This document shows, piece by piece, positions 41,796-51,370 of a stretch of 64,000 nucleotides of DNA; the first letter of the stretch is position 1, and every line of letters begins with the position of its first letter. This DNA is from Cupriavidus metallidurans CH34 (GTDB taxonomy: Bacteria > Pseudomonadota > Gammaproteobacteria > Burkholderiales > Burkholderiaceae), in contig NC_007973.1 of the NCBI RefSeq assembly GCF_000196015.1, forward strand, positions 3,782,001 to 3,846,000, read 5' to 3'. Below the pieces are notes generated by a model. It saw only the letters and a program-made list of their open reading frames with translations. It ran no database searches and was not told where the DNA came from. A program made the position numbers and the translations under genes.

Positions 41796-42497
41796 TCACG
41801 CGTCCCGCTCGGCCACCACGCCCGCCACCAGCAGCACCTGTGCGATGGCGTAGGTCCACCAGATGCCGAGTTGGTACGTGTCGAACAACGACAGGAATTT
41901 CGCGATACCGATCATCGCGTCCGACGCCACGAAAAACAGGGCGCCGATTGCCGCCAGCGCCGTCGGCAGCGATGCCAGCATCGTCGTGCAGGCCATCGCC
42001 GCCAGCACGCAGATGTAGACCGTGACCGGCCACATCAGATCGCCGAGATTCGGCCAGAAGCGCCCAAGCAATGCGCCCGCCGCGCCGATGATCAGACCAC
42101 AGCCGATCAGCCGATGCGGCCGCAGGTCTCCCATCATCGGCACGAACAGGCGCAGATAGGCCAGGTGCGCCATCAGGAACGCCCCGAGCCCGCCAATGAA
42201 CGAGATCTTCAGACCGGGCAGCGCCAGCAATAGATCTCCCAGCGCGGAGAAGAGCAGCGCGGTCACGAGCCAGCGCCGCTCTCCTAGCGGGCGATGGAAC
42301 CACGCCGCGCGCGCGAGCATGACCGCCATCGCGGTTTTCCAGATCGGCTGATAGGCGATCTGGCCCGTCAACGGCGTGCCGGGAGGCAAGTACGCGGACA
42401 CCTGGATCAGCATCACGCCGTATGTCACGCCGGCCAGCACGCCGGCAATCCACCATTCGCGCACGCGTGGGGGCATCCGCATGGCGATCCAGCTCAC
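41796..42497 (-). CDS. YhhN/TMEM86-family membrane protein
   Basis: 233 residues with about eight hydrophobic segments; SALGDLLLALPG and GALFFVASDAMIGI are the paired motifs with conserved Asp that mark YhhN proteins. The animal homologue TMEM86B is a lysoplasmalogenase. The start may be the first ATG (4 bp overlap with the macroglobulin gene) or an internal ATG a few codons later. It is fitted between the macroglobulin gene and pbpC in one coupled operon. Its role there is unknown. Confidence 0.88.
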   Translation of the reverse strand: MSWIAMRMPPRVREWWIAGVLAGVTYGVMLIQVSAYLPPGTPLTGQIAYQPIWKTAMAVMLARAAWFHRPLGERRWLVTALLFSALGDLLLALPGLKISFIGGLGAFLMAHLAYLRLFVPMMGDLRPHRLIGCGLIIGAAGALLGRFWPNLGDLMWPVTVYICVLAAMACTTMLASLPTALAAIGALFFVASDAMIGIAKFLSLFDTYQLGIWWTYAIAQVLLVAGVVAERDA

Positions 42498-45400
42498 GGT
42501 TTGGCCCCCACCGTCATCTTGGCGTTCGGCGTCTCACCGAACACATCGGGCGCGTACAGCGCTTCAACGCGCGTGGGTGGCAGCGTGAACTCGCCGGCGT
42601 TGTTCAGGCGCACCGTGTACTCGACCGACAACGCCCCCTTCGGCACATAGCCGAAGTACTCGCGATAGACCGCAGGTGTGCGTTCCGTGAAGGCAGACCA
42701 CGACTTCTTTTCGTCACGCGTTGCGATTTCCGAATCGCGGCCCAGGCCGCTGCCGAGAATCGTCGCCCCGGTTGGCACCGGATCGCTGACCACCACCCAA
42801 GTCATGTCGGCCTGCGCGTCGATGTCGAGCTTCACCCGATAGGTATCGCCACGCGACCACTTGCCTGCCACCGCCTGATCCACCGGCGTCACGGTACGGC
42901 GCACGCGATAGCCCGCAGACACCGGTTCGGTCGGCGGTACCGCCGCCAGCGCGCGCACAGTGGCCCACGGACGACCCGAGCCCTGCTGTTCAACCTGCAG
43001 CGTAGCCGGTGCCGTCGATGTCTTGGCCGGCCACGGCAATTCGACCATGCCGCTGGCCACGCCATCCTTCTGCGTGGCCTTCGACCATTCGAACGTGCGT
43101 GACGCATCGCCCAGCGCAACGCGCGCCGCGCCTGCCACCGGCGTCTTCTCGTACACCTGCGCATAGCGCTGGATCGCCAGCACGCCCCAGGCGTTGGCCG
43201 TGGTCGTCATCCACGCGCCGCGCGTCTGCCGGCCGAGCAGCCCCGTCACCAGTTCGGGCACATCGCCCTTCCAGTCTGGTAACTGTGTCGCCAGCGCGAG
43301 CAGCTTCGCGGCGTTCACATCGCCACCAGACATCAGCCACCACCAGTTGTCGGTGCGCTCGGTGGAGAACACCAGTCGCGTGCCCTGGACCGTCAGGCGA
43401 CTGCGCAGCAACTGCGTGGCTTCGGCCATGCGCTTGTCACGCTGCGGGATATCCTGCACGCGCGACAGGATGCCGAGCCAGTCGATCAGCGCCGACGTCG
43501 GCCACTGCTCGGGCAGGATCTGGATTGACCCGAGCATCCGCGCCTGCGCATGGCCGGTGCGCGACAACGCATCCAGCGCGGCAAGCTTGCGCACGTCGAG
43601 ATCCATCGTCGCCGAAGACGGCGCCCAGCGCGGAGGCGTGATGCGGCCTTCGACAAAGGCAGTCAGTCCGCGCTCCATCTGATCGCGCAGCGCGTCCGGC
43701 ACGCGCATCGGCAGGCCAGCACGCGCAGCCTCGTCGGAGATCGAGAGCAGATACGCCGTCAGCACTTCGCTGCCGTAGCTTCCATCGCTACGCAGCGGGA
43801 AGTACGCGGCCAACCCGTTACTGTCCAGGTAGGACGGCAACTGCACCATCAATGCATCCCACGCGGCGGCATCGCCAAGGCCGAGCGCCTTCGACGAGCG
43901 TTGCTCGAGGCACGTGAACGGATAGTTGCGGAACCATTCACGCACCCCGGGCATGCCGCCAGCCAGCGACGACTGCAACGACACCTGCATCCCGCCCCGC
44001 ACCTGGCCCTTTGGATCCGCCAGCGCGCCAGCCGGTGCCTGCACTGGCATCGACGCGTTCGGCGTCAATTGCGCCAGCACTGCCTGCTGCACCGTCACCG
44101 GGATGGCAGGAACGATCTGTTGCGAGACCTTGAGCTTGTCGCTGGCAGTGCCGGTGCCCTTCTCTGTCGCGCCCACTTCCCAAAGGATCGACCCGCCGCG
44201 GCTGAACGCCAGCAGTGCCGGCGCGGTGATGTCCCAGCCGATTTCTCGCGCTTCACCGGCAGGAATCTGCACGGTCTGCGCGGGCAGCGTCTGCGCGTCG
44301 ACCAGCGTCGCGCGCGCGGTGGCTTCCACGGTCATCGCACGCTGCGTGGTATTGCGCAGCGTGAACATTGCGCGGTACTTGTCATCCTCGCGCACCAGCA
44401 GTGGCAGGCCGGCGATCATCTGCAGGTCTTGCGTCGCGGCGATCGACGCGCTGCCGCTGCCGAAGCGGCCCGCGCCAAGATCGGCCACGGCGACGATGCG
44501 GAAGCTGGTCAGCGAATCGTTGAGTGGCACGTCGAGTGCGGCTTTGCCTTCCGCATCGAGCTGCACGCGCGGATTCCACAGCAACAGCGTGTCGAACAGC
44601 TCGCGCGTCGGGCTCTTGCCGCCACCACCGCCCGCGGCCACGGCCTTGCGGCCATAGTGGCGGCGGCCAATGATCTCCATCTGCGCGGTCGAGGTCTCCA
44701 CCCCATAACTGCGCCGCTGCAGCATCGCATCGAGCAGGTTCCAGCTTGTGTTCGGCATCAGTTCGAGCAGCGACTGATCGACCGCCGCCAGCGCGACCTC
44801 GCCATTCGCCGCCGGCTTGCCGTCGGGCAGCTTCACCTGCACCACCACATGCGCCTTGCCGCGCACCGGATACGTGGCCTTGTCAGGTGTGACAGTCACG
44901 TCGAGCCGGTGTGCTTCGTTGCCGACGCGGATTTCCGCCAGACCGAGCCGGAACGCCGGCTTCGACAGATCGACCAGCGGCGACGGCGCCACGTATTCCT
45001 TGCCCTCGCTGCGGAACGCGTGCCACCAGTCCAGCGGCTGACGCCATCCCCACGTAAAGAACGAGTACCAGGGCACCTCGCGCAGACGTCCGCGAATGCT
45101 TAGCACCGAGACATACACGTTCGGGCCCCACTCCGGCTTGACCTTGAGCTTGATGGTCGGATCGGTGCCGTTCAGCTCGACCACTTCGGTGTCCAGGATG
45201 CCTTCGCGCTCGATTGCGACCAGCGCCGTCGCGCGGCGGAACGGCATCCGTACCTGAAACACCGCGGTGTCGCCCGGCGCGTAGGCCTTCTTCTCCGGCA
45301 GCACGTCCATGCGGTCGTGGTTCTCGCCGCCGAACCAGAGTTCGCCCTGGCGCGTGACCCAGACGGTCGTCGCGGCCTGTGTCACGCGTCCATCGCCATC

Positions 45401-48400
45401 GCGCGCGTTGGCTACCAGTTCCACTTCACCCGCCTGCGACAACGCCACCTCGCAACGCGCGCGGCCCTGTGCGTCGGTACGCGTCTCGCACACCACGCCG
45501 AGGTCCTTCGTTTCGCTGCGATTGTCGTAGCGATAGAAGCCACCCACCACGCGCTTGCGCGCTGACGTGGTGATCCGCGCGCTCGCCTTGACCTGTACCG
45601 GCGTATCAGCAATCGGCTTGCCCTGCGTGTCGAGCACCACACCGTACACGGCCAGCTTCTGTGACACCGATACCCAGTTCGCGGCGCGAATGCCCGCCAC
45701 CACGGCCGACGGCCACAACGGCACGGTCTGCCGCAGCGTCTGGATCTCGCCATTCGGATCGGCAAAGCCCGCTTCGAGCACGAGGTCGCCCGGCACGTTC
45801 ACCTTCGGCAGCTTCTTGATCGTGACCTTGCCATTGCCGTCCTTGTCGAGCGTCAACGGCAGCTTGTCGGCAACGAGCTTCTCCGCTTCGTCACGCGAGC
45901 TCTCGCCTTCCTGGTCTTCCTCCTCGTCACCGCTGGCGCTCTGCTGCTGCTGCGGCCGTGGCGCGTTGAACGAGAAATCGTCGTAGTCGGCAAAGTTCAC
46001 GTACTTGTTTCGCATCAGCGCCGACACGCTCACCGGCAGCCCGGCCGCGCCACCACCGTTCGTGTAGTGGATCTCCACGCCAACCGGTACCTCGGCGGGT
46101 GCCACAAGGGCATTGCCCTTCGCCTTCGGATCCTTGGTCACCGACAGCGTGCCAGCCAGCACCGGCAGTCGGAACGCTTCCACGCGGAAGCTGCCGCTGC
46201 TCAGCGTGCGCCCATCGCCATAGACCAGCGCCACATCGTAGACGCCAAGCTTGGCCGCCTGAGGCACCTGGAAGGCGTTCTCGGCACTGCGGCCACCCGT
46301 AGCCGTGTTGCGCCACGCCAGCGGCAGTTCATAGGTCTGGCCACTACCTTCGTGCGTGATGACCATCTTGTCCGGCATCGCGGCAGGCAGCGCGAATCCC
46401 TGTGCGGTCTCCGTGCGGATCAGGTGCTTCATCGACACCGTTTCGCCCACGCGCAGCAGCGTGCGATCGAAGATCGTATGCGCGCGCACGGTCTGGTTCG
46501 GGCTCAGGTCGGTCGGCACGTTGAAGCGCCACGTTTCGATGCCACGATTCCAGTCGGACATCACGAACGCCATATCGGCCTTGCCGCGCGCTTGTGGATG
46601 GTCCGCCGCAATGCGCGCGGAGACGAAGTAGCCGTCCATGCCGTTCGCGCAATCCTTGTAGCGGCGATCGGGCAGCTTTGCGAAGCGAACGACGCCGGTG
46701 GCATCGGTCGCGCCTTCGCCCAGCAACTCACCATCGCAGCTACGCACGGCCACCTTCGCATTGGCCACGGGCTTGCCGTCATCCAGCGATGTGACCCACG
46801 CCAGACCGCTCATGTCGCCATCGGCCAGGCCACGCGCGAGCTTGAAATGCACACCGAGGTTGGTCACCAGTACCGCCGTGCGCACATACATCGGCGCCTT
46901 CCGGCCGAGCAGTGCTTCGCCCAGCATTGGCGAAGCGATCTCAACCACATGGAAGCCAGGTTCCGGCAGCGGAATACCGACCACTTCGAACGGCCGAGGC
47001 GAGGTGTCGTTCGATTTCGGAATCGCCAGCGTCTTCGCGCCGGATACGCCTTCAAGCAACGATACCGAGCGGGTCTCGATAGATGGCGCGTTGCGCGGGC
47101 TGCGTGCTTCCGACGGCGATTTGCCTGCGCGGATCGCATCCAGCTCCTGACGCGTCCACGAGTTCTCGTGCATACGCTTGACCATGCCGAACCAGCGCAG
47201 GATCGCGCCGTCGTCATCGACCTTGAGTCGTGCGACCGTACCGGCTTCGGCCCGCGCCGACAGCGCCGGCAGATCAGCCTCGACGTTGCGCAGCGTGACT
47301 GGCAGCAGCGGCGGATAGTCAGCCGGCGACTTGCCGCGCGGCACATCGGCAAAACGTTCGACCACGCCAAACGGCGCGGCGGCGAACTTGGCCAGCGGCG
47401 GCAGCGCGGCGGTGGTCAGCTTGATGGGAAACAGGTCGGCATTGGACAGCGAGCGACCGCTCTCGTCCTTCAGATCCTTCGGCGCCTCGATAGTGAGGCT
47501 GGCCTTCTCCGGGAAGGGGCCGGGGAACGTGACCGACGACACCGGAGCGTCCCTGGCGTCGTCGCTATCGAACTTCGGCGCACGCGGGCCGGACGGCGTC
47601 TTGAGCACGATGTGCTCGGCCAGCTTGCGCGGTACCGGTGCGGTGAAGGTGACGACCAGCGGCCGCAGCGGCGTGCATGGGGCTTCGGCACGTTCGCGCT
47701 CGCAGGTGAAGCCCGCGGCAAACGGTTCGCGTACCTGATAGTCGAAACGGCGCGGCGCGGTAGTGGCCAGCCCGGACGGGGTGGAGATGCCGGCATCGAG
47801 CACGAGCTGCATGCGCGCGCCAGCGGGCAGACGCTGCTGGCAGGCCAGCAGGTGCACGGCTTCGGGGTTTTGCTTGACGATGTCGTTCCAGCGCACCGCT
47901 TCGATGACGCCATCCCGCTCCTTGCCCGTCAGCAGCCTGACCGGGATCCGCTCGCCGAGGCCTTCGGCCTGGCACCACGCATGTTCACGAATCGATCCCG
48001 CCGTTGCCGCGCCGTTGAAGCGCAGCACGAACACCTGGTCTTCCTCGATCTGTCCACCCGACGGGCGCGCCGAGATCACGAATGGGCCGCCGGTCTCGAA
48101 CCTGTATTCCGGTTTGCCGGCGTAGGTCTTGCCAGCCACACTCTTGAGGCCTGCCGACATCCGCACCGAGCATCGCACGCCCGGGGGCAGGTCACGCTCG
48201 AAGTCGTAGACCCAGTTGGTAGCGTTGACCCATCGCCCGCTGCCGCCAACGCTGCCACCGGTACAGGACACAGCCGCTGGCGGTGCAGCCTTGAGATCGC
48301 CCATCGGCACCATCGCCTCGTCGAAGCGGATCGCCACCTGCCGTACCTGCGGGACCACCCCTTCGGGTGAAAAGCGCGTGATCTGCGCGGCCGACGCCAT

Positions 48401-48514
48401 CGGCGCCCACAGCACTGCCCCCAGCACAAGACCTGCGGCGGCGGTTCCAACCGCCGTGACGATCTTCGACATCATCTTGCCCTTTCCGGATTTGCCACCG
48501 GGCGAGGGTGACAT
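42494..48514 (-). CDS. Bacterial alpha-2-macroglobulin
   Basis: 2006 residues, longer than E. coli YfhM (about 1650). The signal peptide is in residues 15-42 and ends ASAAQ, with no lipobox Cys, so it is probably periplasmic and not lipid-anchored. MG domains follow, with an acidic, Gln-rich insert near 880. The thioester motif CLEQ is present with Cys at about residue 1535, so it can trap proteases covalently. It then continues as an alpha-alpha barrel thioester domain and a receptor-like C-terminal domain. It is first of three coupled genes, with pbpC third, which fits envelope defence against attacking proteases. Confidence 0.95.
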   Translation of the reverse strand: MSPSPGGKSGKGKMMSKIVTAVGTAAAGLVLGAVLWAPMASAAQITRFSPEGVVPQVRQVAIRFDEAMVPMGDLKAAPPAAVSCTGGSVGGSGRWVNATNWVYDFERDLPPGVRCSVRMSAGLKSVAGKTYAGKPEYRFETGGPFVISARPSGGQIEEDQVFVLRFNGAATAGSIREHAWCQAEGLGERIPVRLLTGKERDGVIEAVRWNDIVKQNPEAVHLLACQQRLPAGARMQLVLDAGISTPSGLATTAPRRFDYQVREPFAAGFTCERERAEAPCTPLRPLVVTFTAPVPRKLAEHIVLKTPSGPRAPKFDSDDARDAPVSSVTFPGPFPEKASLTIEAPKDLKDESGRSLSNADLFPIKLTTAALPPLAKFAAAPFGVVERFADVPRGKSPADYPPLLPVTLRNVEADLPALSARAEAGTVARLKVDDDGAILRWFGMVKRMHENSWTRQELDAIRAGKSPSEARSPRNAPSIETRSVSLLEGVSGAKTLAIPKSNDTSPRPFEVVGIPLPEPGFHVVEIASPMLGEALLGRKAPMYVRTAVLVTNLGVHFKLARGLADGDMSGLAWVTSLDDGKPVANAKVAVRSCDGELLGEGATDATGVVRFAKLPDRRYKDCANGMDGYFVSARIAADHPQARGKADMAFVMSDWNRGIETWRFNVPTDLSPNQTVRAHTIFDRTLLRVGETVSMKHLIRTETAQGFALPAAMPDKMVITHEGSGQTYELPLAWRNTATGGRSAENAFQVPQAAKLGVYDVALVYGDGRTLSSGSFRVEAFRLPVLAGTLSVTKDPKAKGNALVAPAEVPVGVEIHYTNGGGAAGLPVSVSALMRNKYVNFADYDDFSFNAPRPQQQQSASGDEEEDQEGESSRDEAEKLVADKLPLTLDKDGNGKVTIKKLPKVNVPGDLVLEAGFADPNGEIQTLRQTVPLWPSAVVAGIRAANWVSVSQKLAVYGVVLDTQGKPIADTPVQVKASARITTSARKRVVGGFYRYDNRSETKDLGVVCETRTDAQGRARCEVALSQAGEVELVANARDGDGRVTQAATTVWVTRQGELWFGGENHDRMDVLPEKKAYAPGDTAVFQVRMPFRRATALVAIEREGILDTEVVELNGTDPTIKLKVKPEWGPNVYVSVLSIRGRLREVPWYSFFTWGWRQPLDWWHAFRSEGKEYVAPSPLVDLSKPAFRLGLAEIRVGNEAHRLDVTVTPDKATYPVRGKAHVVVQVKLPDGKPAANGEVALAAVDQSLLELMPNTSWNLLDAMLQRRSYGVETSTAQMEIIGRRHYGRKAVAAGGGGGKSPTRELFDTLLLWNPRVQLDAEGKAALDVPLNDSLTSFRIVAVADLGAGRFGSGSASIAATQDLQMIAGLPLLVREDDKYRAMFTLRNTTQRAMTVEATARATLVDAQTLPAQTVQIPAGEAREIGWDITAPALLAFSRGGSILWEVGATEKGTGTASDKLKVSQQIVPAIPVTVQQAVLAQLTPNASMPVQAPAGALADPKGQVRGGMQVSLQSSLAGGMPGVREWFRNYPFTCLEQRSSKALGLGDAAAWDALMVQLPSYLDSNGLAAYFPLRSDGSYGSEVLTAYLLSISDEAARAGLPMRVPDALRDQMERGLTAFVEGRITPPRWAPSSATMDLDVRKLAALDALSRTGHAQARMLGSIQILPEQWPTSALIDWLGILSRVQDIPQRDKRMAEATQLLRSRLTVQGTRLVFSTERTDNWWWLMSGGDVNAAKLLALATQLPDWKGDVPELVTGLLGRQTRGAWMTTTANAWGVLAIQRYAQVYEKTPVAGAARVALGDASRTFEWSKATQKDGVASGMVELPWPAKTSTAPATLQVEQQGSGRPWATVRALAAVPPTEPVSAGYRVRRTVTPVDQAVAGKWSRGDTYRVKLDIDAQADMTWVVVSDPVPTGATILGSGLGRDSEIATRDEKKSWSAFTERTPAVYREYFGYVPKGALSVEYTVRLNNAGEFTLPPTRVEALYAPDVFGETPNAKMTVGAKP

Positions 48515-48568
48515 GCGCGGATGGCAAGCGCAAGCCTCTGCACATTTTGTTCAGATCGCGTGACCGTT

Positions 48569-49048
48569 TCAGCGCAAATGTGAAAGTGGCAGCGGTCCTT
48601 CGCGTTTGAGCGCGGTCAGCACAATGTTCGACCGGATGCTCTCCACACCGGGTACGCGCATCAGGCGTTTCATCGTGAATTCGGCCAGCGTGGGCAGATC
48701 CGCCACCACTACGCGGATCAGGTAATCGGCCTCGCCCGCCACCGAGTAACACTCCTGCACTTCCTCCAGCAGCAGGATTTCCTCGGCGAAGCGCTCGATG
48801 ATCGTGTCGCCATGGTGCGCCAGCTTGACGCTGATGAAGACCAGCACCCCCAGGCCCAGGGCTTGTGGCGACAGGTTTACGCGATAGCCAGTGATCACCC
48901 CGTCGGCTTCGAGCCGCGCCAGACGCCGGCCGACCTGGCTCGGCGACAGGTGCACGCGCTCGGCCAGTTGCTGATGGGTGGATCTGCCATCGGCTTGCAG
49001 CGCCGCCAGCAAGGCCAGGTCGAAGGGGTCCAGGTCGGCGTGGTTCAT
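48569..49048 (-). CDS. Lrp/AsnC-family regulator
   Basis: 159 residues from the ATG at 49048. The N-terminal helix-turn-helix contains LLAALQADGRSTHQQLAERVHLS and a C-terminal RAM ligand-binding domain follows (GVLVFISVKLA...YSVAGEADYLIRVVV). It is divergent from phhA with a 138 bp AT-rich gap, so it probably senses an aromatic amino acid and controls phhAB. A MRT start at 49057 is possible. Confidence 0.92.
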   Translation of the reverse strand: MNHADLDPFDLALLAALQADGRSTHQQLAERVHLSPSQVGRRLARLEADGVITGYRVNLSPQALGLGVLVFISVKLAHHGDTIIERFAEEILLLEEVQECYSVAGEADYLIRVVVADLPTLAEFTMKRLMRVPGVESIRSNIVLTALKREGPLPLSHLR

Positions 49049-49186
49049 GGTTCGCATCAATCCCGCACTGAATGTTAAATATGCGCAGATTATATGCATT
49101 AAGAACCGGAATATGGCCAATTTTGCGGCCTGAATGCAGCATCCGATCGCTAGACTATGCAGAAATTCCGCATACAGGAGACATAG

Positions 49187-50119
49187 ATGATCGCCACGGC
49201 CGCCCCGCAGGAAATCGACACCGCCTTTGCCGGCACGATGACCGCCAAGCTCAAGGAACAGTTCGACGAGGGCCTGCTATCGGGCCAGGAACTGCGCCCG
49301 GACTTCACCATCGCCCAGCCGGTGCACCGCTATACGGATACCGACCATGCGATCTGGCGCAAGCTGTACGACCGCCAGGCTTCGATGCTCCAGGGCCGCG
49401 TGTGCGACGAATTTCTCCAGGGACTGGCCACGCTGGGCATGGAACGCAACCGCGTGCCCGAATTCGACCAGCTCAACGAAACGCTGATGCGCGCCACCGG
49501 CTGGCAGGTCGTGGCCGTGCCGGGCCTGGTGCCGGACGAGGTGTTCTTCGACCACCTGGCCAACCGCCGCTTCCCGGCAAGCTGGTGGATGCGCAAGCCG
49601 GAGCAGCTTGATTACCTGCAGGAACCGGACTGCTTCCACGACGTGTTCGGCCACGTGCCGCTGCTGATCAACCCGATCTTCGCCGACTACATGGAGGCGT
49701 ACGGCAAGGGCGGCCTCAAGGCGGCCAAGCTCGGCGCGCTCGACATGCTGGCGCGCCTGTACTGGTACACCGTGGAATTTGGGCTGATCCGCACGCCCGC
49801 GGGCCTGCGCATCTTCGGCGCCGGCATCCTGTCCAGCCAGGGCGAGTCGATCTACAGCCTGGATTCGGCCAGCCCGAACCGGATCGGTTTCGACCTGCAC
49901 CGGATCATGCGCACGCGCTACCGCATCGACACGTTCCAGAAGACCTACTTCGTGATCGACAGCTTTGAACAGCTGTTCGACGCCACCCGCCCCGATTTCA
50001 CCGCGCTGTACCCGGAACTGCGCACCCTGCCGACGCTGGGCGCCGGCGATATTGTCGAGGGCGATCGCGTGATCAACGTTGGCACCCGCGAAGGCTGGGC
50101 CGACAGCGAGGACATCTGA
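49187..50119 (+). CDS. phhA: Phenylalanine 4-monooxygenase
   Basis: 310 residues. Non-haem iron enzyme that makes tyrosine from phenylalanine with tetrahydropterin and O2. Iron ligands His151 and His156 are in [12 protein letters not shown], and a Glu in YTVEFGLI completes the facial triad. It has a catalytic domain only, without the regulatory ACT domain of animal PAH. A good AGGAG precedes the ATG. phhB follows and supplies cofactor recycling. Confidence 0.97.
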   Translation: MIATAAPQEIDTAFAGTMTAKLKEQFDEGLLSGQELRPDFTIAQPVHRYTDTDHAIWRKLYDRQASMLQGRVCDEFLQGLATLGMERNRVPEFDQLNETLMRATGWQVVAVPGLVPDEVFFDHLANRRFPASWWMRKPEQLDYLQEPDCFHDVFGHVPLLINPIFADYMEAYGKGGLKAAKLGALDMLARLYWYTVEFGLIRTPAGLRIFGAGILSSQGESIYSLDSASPNRIGFDLHRIMRTRYRIDTFQKTYFVIDSFEQLFDATRPDFTALYPELRTLPTLGAGDIVEGDRVINVGTREGWADSEDI

Positions 50120-50231
50120 GCGGCGCGCATCCCGCCAGCCGCTTTGTGAAACAATGCCGGCAAGCCCGGCCGCTCGCGGCCCGGGCGGGCCGGCCTTCGT
50201 CTTACCCTACTCTTCAGATCGAGCCCCCATC

Positions 50232-50531
50232 ATGACTCCTCTCTCCCAAGAGGCCCGCGCGAGCCTGCTCGCCGGCCTGCCTGGCTGGACCCCGGTCCAG
50301 GACCGTGACGCCATCCAGAAATCGTTCCGTTTCGCCGATTTCAACGCGGCGTTCGGCTTCATGACGCGCGTCGCGCTGCAAGCCGACAAGGTGGACCATC
50401 ACCCCGAGTGGTTCAACGTGTACAACCGCGTGGACATCACACTGTCCACCCACGATGCCAACGGGCTGACCCAGCGCGACATCGACCTGGCCACGTTCAT
50501 CGAGAAAGCCGCCGCCGGTCTGGCGCGCTAA
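50232..50531 (+). CDS. phhB: Pterin-4a-carbinolamine dehydratase
   Basis: 99 residues. It dehydrates the 4a-carbinolamine formed by PhhA and so regenerates the pterin. The family motif is [21 protein letters not shown] (KVDHHP core) with a late Asp. The longer open frame upstream is not used; the ATG at 50232 follows directly on the phhA 3' gap of 112 bp. The phhA-phhB order is the same as in Pseudomonas. Confidence 0.95.
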   Translation: MTPLSQEARASLLAGLPGWTPVQDRDAIQKSFRFADFNAAFGFMTRVALQADKVDHHPEWFNVYNRVDITLSTHDANGLTQRDIDLATFIEKAAAGLAR

Positions 50532-50631
50532 CACGCCAGGGAAGGCGCTGTAGGGCAACTGAAAGGCAGACAACGGGGCGTCCCTGTACAATCAGCGGCA
50601 TCCCTCCTACGAGTCTCGTTGTCTTGCTCCC

Positions 50632-51336
50632 ATGCGTATCCTGCTGATCGAGGACGACCGTCAAATCGCCAGCGGCGTGGAGGCCGGTTTGTCCCGCGCC
50701 GGCCATCAGGTACGCGTGGTGCACGACGGTGTCTACGCCACCGACCATCTGCTGCGCGAGCAGCACGATCTCGTCATCCTCGACCTGGGCCTGCCCGGCA
50801 TCGACGGCATGACGCTGCTGGCCCGCTACCGCGCCCGTAACCGCACCACCCCCGTCATCATCCTGACCGCCCGGGATGAACTCGAGGACAAGCTTTCCGG
50901 CCTGAACGCCGGCGCCGACGACTATCTGGTCAAGCCCTTCGCACTGCCCGAGCTGGAAGCACGCGTGCGTGTGCTGCTGCGCCGCAGCCAGCACGGCGAG
51001 GCCGCGCCGGAGCGCGATGTGCGCCTGGGCAGGCTCCGCCTGTCCGGCAACGACCGCCGCATGTTCGTCGATGGCCGCCCGCTGGAACTGTCGCCCCGCG
51101 AATTCGCCGTGCTCGAACTGCTGCTGCAGCGGCAGGGCCGCGTGGTCAGCAAGGCACAATTGCAGGACCATCTGGCCACGTTCGCGCACCCGGCCGGTGA
51201 AGGCGGCGACACCGTGGGCGACACCGCCATCGAGGTCTACGTGCACCGCGTCCGCAAGAAGCTCGAAGATGGCGACGTCGAGATCGTCACCGTGCGCGGC
51301 TTCGGATACCTGCTCCAGATTCGTGCCGGCCACTGA
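50632..51336 (+). CDS. OmpR-family response regulator (QseB/TctD-like)
   Basis: 234 residues. The receiver domain has the acidic pair at 8-9 and the phosphorylation site Asp51 in VILDLGLPG, and the conserved Lys is in LVKPFAL. A C-terminal winged helix follows (SPREFAVLELLLQRQGRVVSKAQL...VYVHRVRKKL). It contains an insertion with Gly/Asp (AHPAGEGGDTVG) in the winged helix. The kinase gene starts 34 bp downstream. The regulated genes are unknown. Confidence 0.93.
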   Translation: MRILLIEDDRQIASGVEAGLSRAGHQVRVVHDGVYATDHLLREQHDLVILDLGLPGIDGMTLLARYRARNRTTPVIILTARDELEDKLSGLNAGADDYLVKPFALPELEARVRVLLRRSQHGEAAPERDVRLGRLRLSGNDRRMFVDGRPLELSPREFAVLELLLQRQGRVVSKAQLQDHLATFAHPAGEGGDTVGDTAIEVYVHRVRKKLEDGDVEIVTVRGFGYLLQIRAGH

Positions 51337-51370
51337 GGGAAGCAAATTCCCCGGGATGCCCTGAATCGCC

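Noticed and set aside
46067..48370. Open frame of 767 codons on the plus strand
   Set aside because: Antisense to the alpha-2-macroglobulin gene; composition is typical of a shadow frame.
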